A DNA stretch of 64,000 nucleotides from Mesorhizobium_G sp049840935 (GCA_049840935.1 JASGJA010000010.1:124001-188000), one strand, 5' to 3'. Positions 8,128 through 17,565 are shown, numbered from the stretch's first letter. Numbers and translations: made by a program. Notes: generated from the sequence alone by a model not told the origin.

Positions 8128-9222
8128 TCAGAGATCCAGCACGCCGCGCTTGCGCAAAAGAATCCATAGAAAGAACGGCGCACCCGCAAGCGCTGTAACG
8201 ATGCCGATAGGCAATTCCGCCGGGGCAACGATTGTTCTGGAAACTGCATCCGCCAGCAGCAGCAGGCTAGCGCCAAGCAGCGCGGAGGCTGGAAGCAGAT
8301 AACGATTGTCTGGCCCGATAACGAGCCGCAGCATATGTGCAACGACAATACCAACAAAGCCGATGCCGCCGCTTACCGCGACGGAAGCGCCAACCGCCGC
8401 CGAAACCGACAATATGGCCGCATATTTCAGGCGCTGCACCGGCACGCCCATGTGATGCGCGGTCGGTTCGCCGAGCGCCAGCGCATTCAGACCGCGTGCG
8501 AGAAACGGGCTGACCGCCAGAGCAGCAATAATGATCGGCGCAACGGCATAGATTTTCGACCATGTTGCACCGGCCAGCGATCCAAGCGACCAGAATGTCA
8601 GGTCGCGAAGCTGCCGGTCGTCGGCCATGAAAATCAGGATCCCCGTCACCGCCATCGCCAGTGCTGCAAGCGCAATGCCCGCCAAAAGCATGGTAGCAAC
8701 GGATGTTCGTCCCTGCCGGGTCGCGACTTGATACAAAATGAAGGTCGTCACCAGACCGCCGACAAATGCCATTATCGGCAGCGCAAGCGATCCCAACGCT
8801 TCATTAAATGATCCCAATAGTGTCGGCCCCAGCACGATCATGCTGACTGCGCCAAGGCTCGCGCCCGACGAAACGCCGACCAATCCCGGATCGGCGAGCG
8901 GATTGCGGAAGAGCCCTTGCATCACTGCGCCCGACACCGCGAGCGCTGCCCCCACCAGAACACCAAGCAACAGACGCGGCAGGCGAATGTCGTAGATAAT
9001 GATGCGGTCGCGCAGGGTAAACGTGTCCGCACCACCCAGCAGGTCGCGCAAGACCACCAGAGCCGAAGCACCCGATGCGCCCGATGCGAGGCTGAGGAGC
9101 ATCGTTGCAGCAAGAAACAGCGCGAGCAGAATGATTGCCAGTCTGGCGCGGCGAGTGCGGTCGCCCTCAGCCGTGCCATGTGTGTGGACCCGCTCTCCGG
9201 CAGACATCGTATTGATTGCCAC
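8128..9222 (-). CDS. hmuU: Haemin ABC transporter permease HmuU
   Basis: A 364-residue FecCD-family permease with about ten predicted helices. The first is near residues 27-50 (LAIILLALFLAATMLLSLAS), and the family's RLPRLLLGVLVGAALAVSGA block follows near residue 98. The conserved GFVGIVVAHMLRL and PAELPIGIVTALAGAPFF segments are present toward the C-terminus. It forms the inner-membrane haem channel with HmuV. It starts ten bases after the hmuT stop. BtuC-type permeases for cobalamin or siderophores are alternatives, but HmuS, HmuT and the receptor next door favour haem. Confidence 0.92.
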   Translation of the reverse strand: MAINTMSAGERVHTHGTAEGDRTRRARLAIILLALFLAATMLLSLASGASGASALVVLRDLLGGADTFTLRDRIIIYDIRLPRLLLGVLVGAALAVSGAVMQGLFRNPLADPGLVGVSSGASLGAVSMIVLGPTLLGSFNEALGSLALPIMAFVGGLVTTFILYQVATRQGRTSVATMLLAGIALAALAMAVTGILIFMADDRQLRDLTFWSLGSLAGATWSKIYAVAPIIIAALAVSPFLARGLNALALGEPTAHHMGVPVQRLKYAAILSVSAAVGASVAVSGGIGFVGIVVAHMLRLVIGPDNRYLLPASALLGASLLLLADAVSRTIVAPAELPIGIVTALAGAPFFLWILLRKRGVLDL

Positions 9223-9232
9223 GGTCCTGCCG

Positions 9233-10105
9233 TCAGTTTCCTACGGTCTCGCCGTAAAGAGCTGTTGCCAGTTCGCGAACTGCGCTCGCCGTGCGTGGGC
9301 CGAAGCCGAGCAGATACGCGCCATCCATACGCACGACCTTCTTTGCTTCGCCTGCAGGTGTTGTTGCAATCGCAGGGTGCTGAAACACCTGATCGTCGCT
9401 GATTGATTGCCCCGCGCGATCCATGACCAGAACAGCGTCCGGCCTAGCCGAAATGACGGCCTCGTCGGTCATCTGCTTGTAGCCGGAGAACCCTTGCATG
9501 GCGTTTTCCGCACCCGCGAGATGAATCATGCCATTTGCTGCGGTGTCGCTTCCTGCTGCAAGAATTTTCCCGCCTTGCATGGACAGCACGAACAGCACGC
9601 GCTTTCGCTCGGTTACGTTCTTGGTGATTGCTTCGGCAGCGCTAAGCTCGGAATCCACCTGCTTGGCCAGAGTGTCGGCTTTCTCCTTTTCGCCAAGTGC
9701 AGCGCCGACAATCTCGATCTTGTCTACGATACCCTTGTGATCGAATGTTTCAGGAACTTCGACATAGGGCACACTTGCCTTCTTCAGCACGTCCACGGCT
9801 TCCTTCGGCCCGGAGGTTTGCAGCGCGATAATCCCGGACGGGTTCACGGACAGCACACCTTCCGGCGATAGCTGACGCATATAGCCGACATCGGGAAGCT
9901 TGAATGCCGCTTCGGGATAGACGCTGGTCGAGTCGCGCGCGACCAGTTTGTCCTGCACGCCAAGCGCGTATACGATTTCTGTGATCGATCCACCTATCGC
10001 AACGACGCGCGACGTATCGCTCAAAGCCGTCGCTTCCTCGGAATGCGCGATACCCGCAAAGCTCATCGTCAGCAGGAGCGCTGCCGCCAAACCACGCTTT
10101 TTCAT
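9233..10105 (-). CDS. hmuT: Haemin-binding periplasmic protein HmuT
   Basis: A 290-residue periplasmic binding protein of the BtuF/HmuT cluster. The ATG at 10105, preceded by GGAACAGAGA, gives a clean Sec signal peptide (MKKRGLAAALLLTMSFAGIAHS). The mature protein opens with VVAIGGSITEIVYALG and ends with a domain containing YLLGFGPRTASAVREL, both typical of haem-binding members. It carries haem from the outer-membrane receptor to HmuUV. It starts ten bases after the hmuS stop; an in-frame upstream start would overlap hmuS and lacks the signal peptide at its N-terminus. Confidence 0.92.
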   Translation of the reverse strand: MKKRGLAAALLLTMSFAGIAHSEEATALSDTSRVVAIGGSITEIVYALGVQDKLVARDSTSVYPEAAFKLPDVGYMRQLSPEGVLSVNPSGIIALQTSGPKEAVDVLKKASVPYVEVPETFDHKGIVDKIEIVGAALGEKEKADTLAKQVDSELSAAEAITKNVTERKRVLFVLSMQGGKILAAGSDTAANGMIHLAGAENAMQGFSGYKQMTDEAVISARPDAVLVMDRAGQSISDDQVFQHPAIATTPAGEAKKVVRMDGAYLLGFGPRTASAVRELATALYGETVGN

Positions 10106-10115
10106 TCTCTGTTCC

Positions 10116-11168
10116 TTATGCTGCGCTTTGCGCTGCGATGCGGGGCAAGCCGTCAACCAACTCACGCCATGCCTTTAGTTCGCCTTCGCCTTCATGACGC
10201 TTGCCGAAGAACTGGATGATCATGCGGCCTTCGGAATCATAGGCTTCGATGGAGGTCACATGTCCGTCCTTGGTCGGCTTGCGCACGCCCCAGACCTCAC
10301 GAATGTGATCCGTCCGCAGGTGAAGGTGGAATGTCTCGTCCAGCACATTCAGCCACGGCCCCATCGGCTTGATGGAAGCAATCGGGCCGGAATGAATCTG
10401 GATGCAGCCGCGATTGCCGACAAAGCACATGATCGGCAGGCCGGTTGCTGCCGCGCCTTCCATCATCGCGCCAACGGCCTGCTGGTCGAGGCTCCACGCG
10501 TAGTCCTGTCCAACCATCCGCATCGCTTCACGGCGCGAAAGCTTCAGCGAACGCAAGATGCCGAAAAATTGATGGACGTCGGTCATCTTGCTCCACTTGT
10601 CGCGAAGCTCATCGGCGGTAGCGGACGATTCTTCAGCGCTTTCGGGCGCAATGTCTTCGACCGTCAGGGTCTGACTCTGGTCGGGGGACACATGCGCCGC
10701 AACCAGCGCTTCGAAGGCTTTCACATCCGATGCCGGCCGCAGATGCACCTTGTGAACCGCTTCGCCAGCGGCATCGAAGAACTGAAGCGAGCGCCGAATT
10801 TCCTCGCCATCACGCTTCTCAACAGCAAAGCCGTGTTTCCAGACATGCGGGAAAATACGCAGGTCGATCTGCTCACCCAGCGTCAACACGGTGTGTTCGC
10901 CGGGGATCACTTTATCGTAAACGCCGATTTTTTCATGCACCGCGCTTTCGTTGCGCGTCAGGGCCATCACTTCGCCAACGGCTTCCAATCCGCGAAGTAT
11001 CTCCGCAACGTTCGGAACGATGCGCGTAACACCGTCGCCGCAATGCGCGGCCACCAGTTCAGCTTCCGATATGCCCAGATTCAATGCGAGGTCGCGCTCC
11101 CGGGTTTCGGGATTTTCTTGCCGCGCCTGACGGATTTCCGCTGCGTTGGGCCGCACCGCCTTGTTCAT
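10116..11168 (-). CDS. hmuS: Haemin-degrading/haem-transfer factor HmuS
   Basis: A 350-residue cytoplasmic HemS/HmuS protein built from two similar halves. Each half carries a variant of the family's KWxxMxDVHxFFG block (WSKMTDVHQFFGILRSLKLS in the second). The segment CFVGNRGCIQIHSG and the end of the second half (NVLDETFHLHLRTDHI) are also family hallmarks. The ATG at 11168 is preceded by AGAGGG; a GTG two codons upstream is less likely. HmuS accepts or breaks down imported haem. It is the first gene of the leftward operon, facing the receptor gene across a shared control region. Confidence 0.93.
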   Translation of the reverse strand: MNKAVRPNAAEIRQARQENPETRERDLALNLGISEAELVAAHCGDGVTRIVPNVAEILRGLEAVGEVMALTRNESAVHEKIGVYDKVIPGEHTVLTLGEQIDLRIFPHVWKHGFAVEKRDGEEIRRSLQFFDAAGEAVHKVHLRPASDVKAFEALVAAHVSPDQSQTLTVEDIAPESAEESSATADELRDKWSKMTDVHQFFGILRSLKLSRREAMRMVGQDYAWSLDQQAVGAMMEGAAATGLPIMCFVGNRGCIQIHSGPIASIKPMGPWLNVLDETFHLHLRTDHIREVWGVRKPTKDGHVTSIEAYDSEGRMIIQFFGKRHEGEGELKAWRELVDGLPRIAAQSAA

Positions 11169-11224
11169 TCTCACCCTCTCTGTTGCCTTGCAGCCGCACT
11201 CGCAAATCTTACGCTTTTTGCGGC

Positions 11225-11253
11225 ACTGTAACTATCTTGACTCTATTTGTCAG
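11225..11253 (-). promoter_or_regulatory. Candidate promoter of hmuSTUV
   Basis: On the minus strand CTGACA (11253-11248) is followed, after 17 bases, by TACAGT (11230-11225). The match to the consensus is moderate at the -10 and good at the -35. It lies about 57 bases upstream of the hmuS start. The TGA-N9-TCA operator covers the -35 element. Confidence 0.4.
11238..11252. promoter_or_regulatory. RirA-like iron-responsive operator between hmuS and hmuR
   Basis: The 15 bases TGACTCTATTTGTCA fit the TGA-N9-TCA pattern described for RirA-regulated operators in rhizobia. The site is in the 196-base control region of the divergent haem genes. It overlaps the -35 of the candidate hmuS promoter and lies just upstream of a candidate hmuR promoter (TTTACT, 18 bases, TTTAAT at 11255-11284). 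The pattern is short and degenerate, so position counts for more than the match itself. Confidence 0.5.
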
Positions 11254-11364
11254 CTTTACTAGCTGTGCATTACCGGAGTTTAATAGTCAAGTTACGATGA
11301 CCGGAAGATGAGTGCAAGCAAGCGGTTGCGCGAGCCAGCACAGGCAACGCAATTGGAGTGGGAT

Positions 11365-13660
11365 ATGGGGATTTTTCGGCAGAGCAGTCTGCTGCTGGCT
11401 TGCGGCGTGGCGACGGGGGTCGTCATTTTTTCGCAGGCGGCAATGGCACAGGGGGGAACAGAAGTAGAGCTTGCACCGGTCGTGGTTGAAGGTGCGCAAC
11501 AACAACTGCCAACTGATCAGCCGATTCAGAAGGGCACTGAGACGAAAATTCAGCGTCCCGCCATCCAGAAGCGCATGGTTGAAGATTTCAACGATCTCGG
11601 CCGCCGCGTAGATGCCGGTGTCAATTTCGACAACAACAGCAACAGCATCAACTTACGCGGTCTTCAGGATGACCGCGTGCTCACCACCATCGACGGCGTG
11701 CGCGTGCCGTGGCTGGTCGATCCGCGCGATAGCGCCAAGGGTGGCTTGAACGCATTCGATTTCGAATTCGCTGTCCACGCTCGACATCGTTCGCGGTGCA
11801 GAATTCCAGCCGCTTCGGTTCGGGCGCTTTGGGTGGCGTTGTGCAGTTGCGCACGCTTGATCCCGAAGATTTGATCGAAGATGGCCGCAAGTTCGGCGCG
11901 ATCCTAAAGGGCGGTTATGACAGCGCCGACCGTAGCTGGCGCAGCAATGCTGCCGTGGCCGGTCGCGCGAACGACACATGGCTGCTTGTCCAGGGCGGCT
12001 ATCGCAAGGGCCATGAAACCGAAAACATGGGCGATGTCGACGTTTACGGCGCCACCCGCACGGAGCCGAATCCCGGCGATTACGATCAGCGCAATCTGCT
12101 GGTCAAGCTGCACCAATATGTCGAGGGCGGGCATCGCTTCGGCCTGACGGGCGAACTCACGAACCGCGACTTCAATTACGAAAACAAAAGCGGCACCACA
12201 TCGAGCTATCAGGAAGGTAGCTTCATGTCGGGCAACGAGGTGGACCGCAAGCGCGTGTCGGCAGACTATAAGTTCGAAATCGCCGGACAAGTCGCATTTT
12301 GTCGATACGGCCAACCTCACAGTCTATTGGCTTGAGCAGAAGCTGGACGCGACCACCGACGCGATCCGTCTGCCCGATGCGCGGTCATTCATCCCGGCCA
12401 TTCCGGCATTTCCGCCGTTCTTCCCAGGTTTCCCGAGTGGTGCAGACCTGCTCTACGGCTATCCGTCGGGTCCGTATATCCGCGATAACTGGATCAAGCA
12501 GACCAGCTACGGCTTCAATGGCGATGGCACCAAGGAACTGGATATCGGCAGCCATTCCAACACGCTCCGCTTTGGCGGCGAACTCTACGGCCAGAAAACC
12601 ACGCAATACTCTTATGGCGAGGACAACTGCCCCGATGTCGATTGGTCGACGATCGCTGATCCTTACGGCCCGCAAAGCTGCCGATTCCTGCACAGCAACA
12701 CGTCAGATATGCCCGATGTTGACAGCACCTTCTTCGGCGCGTTCGTTGAGGATGACATCAAGCTGGTGAACGATAGGCTCACTATCACGCCCGGCCTGCG
12801 CTTCGACTGGTATCAGCACAGCCCGAAATCGACGCCGGAATATGAACGTAGCCCGAACTACGATACGGCCTATCTCGTCGATAACAGCGATTCCCGCATT
12901 TCGCCGAAGCTCCGCGTCGCATGGCAGGCAACGCCGAATGTCGAGTTGTTTGCCCAGTGGGCACAGGGCTTCAAGGCTCCCAGCGCACAGCAGCTTTATG
13001 AGAACTATGCCAATGCCGGGCAGTATGCGCGCATCGGCAACCCGGACTTGAAGCCGGAAACGAGCAACGGCTTTGAAATCGGCGCTTCCTACGAAACGCC
13101 GGACTACGGTATCTCTGCCAATATCTTCAACAACTACTATCGCAACTTCATCGAGGAAGTATCGTTGCCGGCCGACAGCCGACTTCCCGCTGATCTTCTC
13201 CGTGGAAAACCTTGCAAAGGTGCAGATCTACGGTGCGGAAGTTCGTGGTTACACGCGCTTTGCCAGCAACTGGAAGGCGTGGGGCTCGCTTGCCTATGCC
13301 GAAGGCAAGAACACCGAAACGGATGAGTATCTCAACTCGATCCCGCCGCTGCGCGCCATTCTCGGTCTTGGCTACGAGCAGGAAACCTGGGGCGTGGATG
13401 TTTCCACCACTCTGGCTTCCGCGCGTGACAAGGTCAGCGACGGCGGCTTCGCGGCTCCGGGATATGGCATTGTCGATTTCACCGGCTATTGGGAACCGGC
13501 GCAGGTCAAGGGTCTGCGCATTCAAGCCGGTGTCTACAACATCTTCGATAAGAAGTACTGGAATGCGCTGGACGTGCCGGATGGCACCAACCCGGACATC
13601 TATGATCGTTACTCCGAGCCCGGCAGAACGTTCCGCCTGGCCATAACCCAGAAGTTCTGA
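11365..13660 (+). pseudogene. hmuR: TonB-dependent haem receptor HmuR/BhuA, four single-base insertions
   Basis: An outer-membrane haem receptor whose reading frame is interrupted. The ATG at 11365 follows GGAGTGGGA and gives a signal peptide (FRQSSLLLACGVATGVVIFS). A TonB box (ELAPVVVEG), a plug domain (SINLRGLQDDRV), a FKAP motif (GFKAPSAQQLYENY) and an NPDL motif (GNPDLKPETS) mark the haem-receptor family. Removing single bases near 11764 (G), 11804 (T), 12285 (G) and 13180 (C) restores about 763 residues ending in a terminal Phe (LAITQKF). It is first in the rightward operon with exbBD-tonB. Confidence 0.85.
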
Positions 13661-14103
13661 TGAGACATTTGAACAAAATCGCCATTGCTGCCGCGGCGCT
13701 GCATTTCGCAGCCGCCGCGGTGGCGCACGCCCAGACCGACGCCGCCCAGCAGGGCGGTTCGTTGTCCCTTGAATTGAACGCTGCACAGCCTTCCGAAAAA
13801 GGGTGTCGGCTAACATTCGTGGTCAATAACGGTCTTTCCGCCCCTCTCAAGGCTGCGTCTTTCGAGCTTGTCCTGTTCAACAAGGACGGCGTAGTTGACC
13901 GCATCACGGCGTTGGCCTTTAAGGACATGCCTGCGGGCAAGACCAAGGTTTCGCGCTTTGATCTGTCGGATGTGGATTGCGCCAAGCTTGGCCGCGTCCT
14001 CATTAACGCCGTAACGGAATGCGAAGGCGATGGCATTGCGCCGGAAACATGCTCGCGACAGCTCAAGGCAACGTCGAAAGCTGGCGTCGAATTTGGAACG
14101 TGA
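13660..14103 (+). CDS. Small exported protein between receptor and exbB
   Basis: A 147-residue protein I cannot assign to a characterised family. It has a Sec-type signal peptide ending at AHA-Q near residue 24. The mature part contains three well-spaced cysteines (KGCRLTF, VDCAKLG, TECEGDG) and a fourth in ETCSRQL, suggesting two periplasmic disulfides. Its ATG overlaps the receptor stop by one base, so it is translated with the receptor. The position between a haem receptor and exbB suggests a role in haem uptake, but that is inference from context only. Confidence 0.75.
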   Translation: MRHLNKIAIAAAALHFAAAAVAHAQTDAAQQGGSLSLELNAAQPSEKGCRLTFVVNNGLSAPLKAASFELVLFNKDGVVDRITALAFKDMPAGKTKVSRFDLSDVDCAKLGRVLINAVTECEGDGIAPETCSRQLKATSKAGVEFGT

Positions 14104-14117
14104 AGCCGACAGGCTTC
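14102..14117. other. Small hairpin between the exported-protein gene and exbB
   Basis: GAAGCC, a four-base loop GACA, then GGCTTC: a perfect six-base stem beginning within the stop codon of the upstream gene. No run of T follows, so it is unlikely to be a full terminator. It might tune mRNA stability between receptor and exbB. Confidence 0.35.
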
Positions 14118-14140
14118 CGGCATACTGATTGGACAAGAGA

Positions 14141-14984
14141 GTGACCGACAACAGACGTATATACATGCGCGCTTCTTCGTTTTTCGGGAGCAGCGTGCCG
14201 ACGCTCGCCGTTTTCGCCGCGCTCGCCGAGGGGACCTCCGGGGCGTCCGCGCAGGAGGCGGGCAGCTCGCATGCCGCGTTGCTGCCCGTCAACCTGTCCC
14301 CTTGGGGCATGTTCATGAGTGCGGATATCGTCGTGAAGGCGGTGATGGTCGGCCTCGCCTTTGCGTCATTGGTGACGTGGACGATATGGCTGTACAAGAC
14401 GATAGAACTTTTTACTGCACGCCGTCGCGCCGAAAAGGGATTGGTGGAAGTTGTCCACTCGCAAAGCCTCAAGGATGCCGCTCAAATCATGGGCAAGCGG
14501 GGCGATGCCGCAGCGCTGCTGGTGCGCGCGGCCAGTGAAGAATTGGAACTGTCCGATTCCGTGCTGGATCATGCCGGAGGTGACGGCGTGAAAGAACGCG
14601 TTTCCTCGCGTCTTAGTCGAATTCGAGGCCCGCGCGGGTCGTCGCATGACGCGCGGCACCGGCCTCATCGCGACCATCGGCGCAACGGCTCCATTCGTCG
14701 GCCTATTCGGCACTGTTTGGGGCATCATGAACTCGTTTATTGGTATTTCCCAAGCCCAGACTACCAACCTCGCAGTTGTCGCGCCGGGCATCGCGGAGGC
14801 GCTTCTTGCAACGGCAATCGGCCTTGTGGCTGCCATTCCCGCCGTGGTGATCTACAACGTGTTCGCGCGTGCGATTTCCGGCTATCGGCAAATACTGGCC
14901 GATGTTTCAGCGGGCGTTGAGCGGTTGGTCAGCCGCGATCTCGACCGCCGCGCTTCACCACGTCATCGCCTTGCGGCGGAGTAG
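14141..14984 (+). pseudogene. exbB: Biopolymer transport protein ExbB, one single-base insertion
   Basis: An ExbB inner-membrane protein that energises TonB. The start is uncertain: GTG at 14141 has GGACA nearby, and ATG at 14165 is the alternative. Residues before the break include a signal-like segment and the first membrane helix (KAVMVGLAFASLVTWTIWLY). After the break comes the family's most conserved part (GLIATIGATAPFVGLFGTVW, SFIGI, AEALLATAIGLVAAIPAVV). Dropping one base near 14615 (A in CTTAGTCGAA) joins the halves through RLVEFEARAGRRMTRGTG. The reconstructed protein is about 280 residues. Confidence 0.85.
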
Positions 14985-14987
14985 GTC

Positions 14988-15428
14988 ATGGCCGCGCGTA
15001 TCAGGGAAAATTCCGGCGACGATCTGGAAGAAACGCACGAGATCAACGTCACGCCATTCATCGACGTTATCCTCGTGCTGCTCATCATCTTTATGGTCGC
15101 GGCTCCGCTGGCCACTGTCGATGTGAACGTCGATCTGCCCGGCTCTACAGCTCCCGCCGCGCCCAGACCGGACAAGCCTGTATTCCTCACGGTGAAACAG
15201 GACCTTACGATTTCGCTCGGCAACGAAACCGTGCCACGCGATGCCTTCGCCGCAAAGCTCAATTCGCTCACCGGCGGCGACAAGGAGGCGCGGATTTTTC
15301 TGCGCGCCGACAAGACGGTTCCGTATGGTGATCTTACCGATGTAATGAATTTTCTGCGTGCCAGCGGCTATCTGAAAGTGGCGCTCGTCGGACTGGAAGC
15401 CGGACAAGCGCCGGCTGCAGGGCAATGA
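14988..15428 (+). CDS. exbD: Biopolymer transport protein ExbD
   Basis: A 146-residue ExbD with one N-terminal helix near residues 22-42. The helix carries the proton-path Asp in NVTPFIDVILVLLIIFMVAA, followed by a periplasmic domain. It works with ExbB to couple proton flow to TonB. It starts three bases after exbB and overlaps tonB by four bases (ATGA), so the exbB-exbD-tonB set is a translationally coupled unit behind the haem receptor. Confidence 0.95.
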   Translation: MAARIRENSGDDLEETHEINVTPFIDVILVLLIIFMVAAPLATVDVNVDLPGSTAPAAPRPDKPVFLTVKQDLTISLGNETVPRDAFAAKLNSLTGGDKEARIFLRADKTVPYGDLTDVMNFLRASGYLKVALVGLEAGQAPAAGQ

Positions 15429-16297
15429 GCGTTCAGGACCATCACGAGATTGAAATCCAGCGCACGCCTTGGGTGCGCGAAGCGTTGCGCTGGGGCGCAG
15501 CGGCGCTCGTCGTTTGTGCCGCTCATGGTGCGGCGGCGTATGGTGTTATCGCGCTTGCGCCGGAGCCCGAACCGATGGCCGTTCAGGAGGCAATGGATAT
15601 TGAACTGACGCCGTTGGTGGTCAGCACGGCAGAGCCCGTTGTTGAAGACGCCGCTTCCGAAGAACTGCCGGAGCAACTCGCGGAAGAGCCTGACCTGCCA
15701 ACCGAGCAGCCTGAAGTGATCGAGGAAGAGACGGTCGAGGAAGAGCCAGACACGACTGAACCCGAAGAAGTCGAGCCTTTGGAAGTTGCCAAGGCCGAAA
15801 TCACGGAAGAGGTTGAGGAAACCGACCCGATCCCGGAAACGCCGGAGGCCGTTGTAGCACTTCCTCAGCCCCGTCCTGAAATTGTTGAAGAAGTCGTGGA
15901 AGTCGAAAAACCGAAACCGGAAAAGCCGAAACCCCGCAAGGTGGTGAAGAAGCCGGTCGTCGAGACCGAGAAGCGGCCTACCAAATCGCAGCAGTCAACA
16001 GCGGGAGCAGCAGCGCCGAGTGCGCCGCGTGTAAGTCCAAATCGGTGGTACGCACAGGTTCAATCAGCTATCGCGCGGCGTAAGCCACGCAGCCTTGGCG
16101 AATCCGGACGCGTGAGTGTCCGCTTCGTGGTCAATCAATCTGGCAACATCGTTTCATCCGGCATTGCGCGATCGTCGGGAAGTTCACGGCTGGATCAGGC
16201 CGCTCTCGGCATGGTTCGCGGCGCACGTGTCCCTGCACCACCAGAAGGTTCAGGTATCACAAGCCATCCCTTCACTATTCCCGTGACGTTCGAGTAG
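15425..16297 (+). CDS. tonB: TonB energy-transduction protein
   Basis: A 290-residue TonB-family protein. One N-terminal membrane helix lies near residues 22-45. A long acidic, proline-rich spacer runs over residues ~60-190 (repeated EEP, PEPE and KPKP runs). A C-terminal TonB domain (~200-290) contains RWYAQVQSAIARRKPR and VSVRFVVNQSGNIVSSGIARSSGS. It transmits energy to outer-membrane receptors and, given its location, serves the haem receptor at 11365. The spacer is long and glutamate-rich, typical of alphaproteobacterial TonB. It ends the operon. Confidence 0.93.
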   Translation: MSVQDHHEIEIQRTPWVREALRWGAAALVVCAAHGAAAYGVIALAPEPEPMAVQEAMDIELTPLVVSTAEPVVEDAASEELPEQLAEEPDLPTEQPEVIEEETVEEEPDTTEPEEVEPLEVAKAEITEEVEETDPIPETPEAVVALPQPRPEIVEEVVEVEKPKPEKPKPRKVVKKPVVETEKRPTKSQQSTAGAAAPSAPRVSPNRWYAQVQSAIARRKPRSLGESGRVSVRFVVNQSGNIVSSGIARSSGSSRLDQAALGMVRGARVPAPPEGSGITSHPFTIPVTFE

Positions 16298-16355
16298 CTT
16301 ATTGCCTCGCTCCCTTGGCATGCGCCACCCACTGCCATTCACGGGGATGATCGGC

Positions 16356-16415
16356 GCTTGTCCCGCAGCATCTGGGACTTTAAGTTTGCTGGCACTACGA
16401 TCCTTAGGGACAAGC
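16356..16415. repeat. Intergenic inverted repeats between tonB and gshB
   Basis: GCTTGTCCC (16356-16364) and GGGACAAGC (16407-16415) are perfect nine-base inverted arms 42 bases apart. GTCCC also pairs with a nearer GGGAC at 16374-16378. The right arm lies in a third hairpin (TCCTT-A-GGG, ACAAG, CCCAAGGA). These pairings exclude each other. The genes on either side converge. The sequence resembles palindromic intergenic elements common in Rhizobiales, but only one copy is visible here and there is no T run. Confidence 0.4.
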
Positions 16416-16467
16416 CCAAGGATGACGGCCTGTAAAGCATGAAGGTGCAAAATTGTGCAGGCGCTGT

Positions 16468-17406
16468 CTACCGCTTCGCCTCTACCGCATCCCAGAAGAT
16501 CGCGGCAACATCTGCACCACCGAAGCGCTTGATCTCGCGAATGCCTGTAGGCGAAGTCACGTTTATCTCGGTCATGTAATCGCCGATCACATCGATGCCG
16601 ACGAGAATGAAACCGCGCTCCCGAAGCGATGGTCCAATCCGCTCGCAAATCTCACGTTCGCGCGCCGTCAGTTCGGTTTTCTCCGCACGTCCACCGACAT
16701 GCATGTTCGAGCGGGAATCGTGATCGGCGGGCACGCGATTGATTGCACCAACTGGCTCGCCGTCGATCAGGATAATCCGCTTGTCGCCCTTGCGCACATC
16801 CTTGAGATAGCGCTGCACGATATAGGGCTCGCGGAACAATTGGCCGAACATTTCCAGAAGCGAGGCGAGGTTCCGGTCGGCCTCCGCCATATGGAAAATG
16901 CCTGCGCCGCCATTGCCGTAGAGCGGCTTCACGATGATATCGCCATGTTCTTTACGAAACGCCGCCACTTCCAGCGGGTCCTTGGTAATCAGCGTCTCCG
17001 GCATCAGGTCGGGAAACTCGGTGACGAATATCTTCTCGGGGCTGTTGCGGACCCATGCCGGATCGTTGACCACTAGCGTCTTGGGGTGAATGCGCTCCAG
17101 CATATGTGTGGTGGTGATGTAGTTCATGTCGAACGGCGGGTCTTGCCGCAGCAGGATAACGTCCATCTCCGACAAATCGGTCCGCACCGGCTCACCGAGC
17201 GTGAAGTGGTCGCCTTTGGTGTCGCGCACCTGCATTTCTTCTATGCGGGCAAAGACCTTGCCGTCCTGCATCGAAAGCCGGTCCGGCGTGTAATGGAAAA
17301 GCTTGTGTCCGCGCCGTTGGGCTTCCAGCGACAGCGCAAAGCTGGTGTCTCCCGCAATGGTGATTGTCGAGACATGATCCATCTGAACGGCGACTTTTAG
17401 CGACAT
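16468..17406 (-). CDS. gshB: Glutathione synthetase
   Basis: A 312-residue ATP-grasp enzyme joining gamma-glutamylcysteine and glycine. It shows the family pattern: LRQDPPFDMNYI near residue 87, IVKPLYGNGGAGIF near residue 160, RILLIDGEP-type segment (KRIILIDGEPVGAINRVP), and the ATP/Mg site toward the C-terminus (DVIGDYMTEINVTSPTGIREI). Length matches bacterial GshB. It faces the tonB operon convergently and is flanked on its 5' side by a 159-base gap before the galactose genes on the other strand. Confidence 0.95.
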   Translation of the reverse strand: MSLKVAVQMDHVSTITIAGDTSFALSLEAQRRGHKLFHYTPDRLSMQDGKVFARIEEMQVRDTKGDHFTLGEPVRTDLSEMDVILLRQDPPFDMNYITTTHMLERIHPKTLVVNDPAWVRNSPEKIFVTEFPDLMPETLITKDPLEVAAFRKEHGDIIVKPLYGNGGAGIFHMAEADRNLASLLEMFGQLFREPYIVQRYLKDVRKGDKRIILIDGEPVGAINRVPADHDSRSNMHVGGRAEKTELTAREREICERIGPSLRERGFILVGIDVIGDYMTEINVTSPTGIREIKRFGGADVAAIFWDAVEAKR

Positions 17407-17565
17407 GACGACTCCGAAATTGCGCTGGTCGGCAATCCTGTACAGCCTTGGCGAAGCGCTGCCAATCGGCCTCGATAGATGGGATTAGTCCAAGCAGGCG
17501 TCTTGCATGGCGCACTTTGTGCGGCGTAGAAGCGTTGCAGAGCCTGTCGGAGGAATTTCAGTCGC

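Noticed and set aside
11764..11806. GAATTC pair as cloning or adapter scars
   Set aside because: The flanking bases are native receptor sequence on both sides and the other insertions do not make this hexamer.
14588..14646. Programmed frameshift in exbB
   Set aside because: There is no slippery heptamer or downstream structure, and the same kind of single-base insertion occurs in seven unrelated genes.
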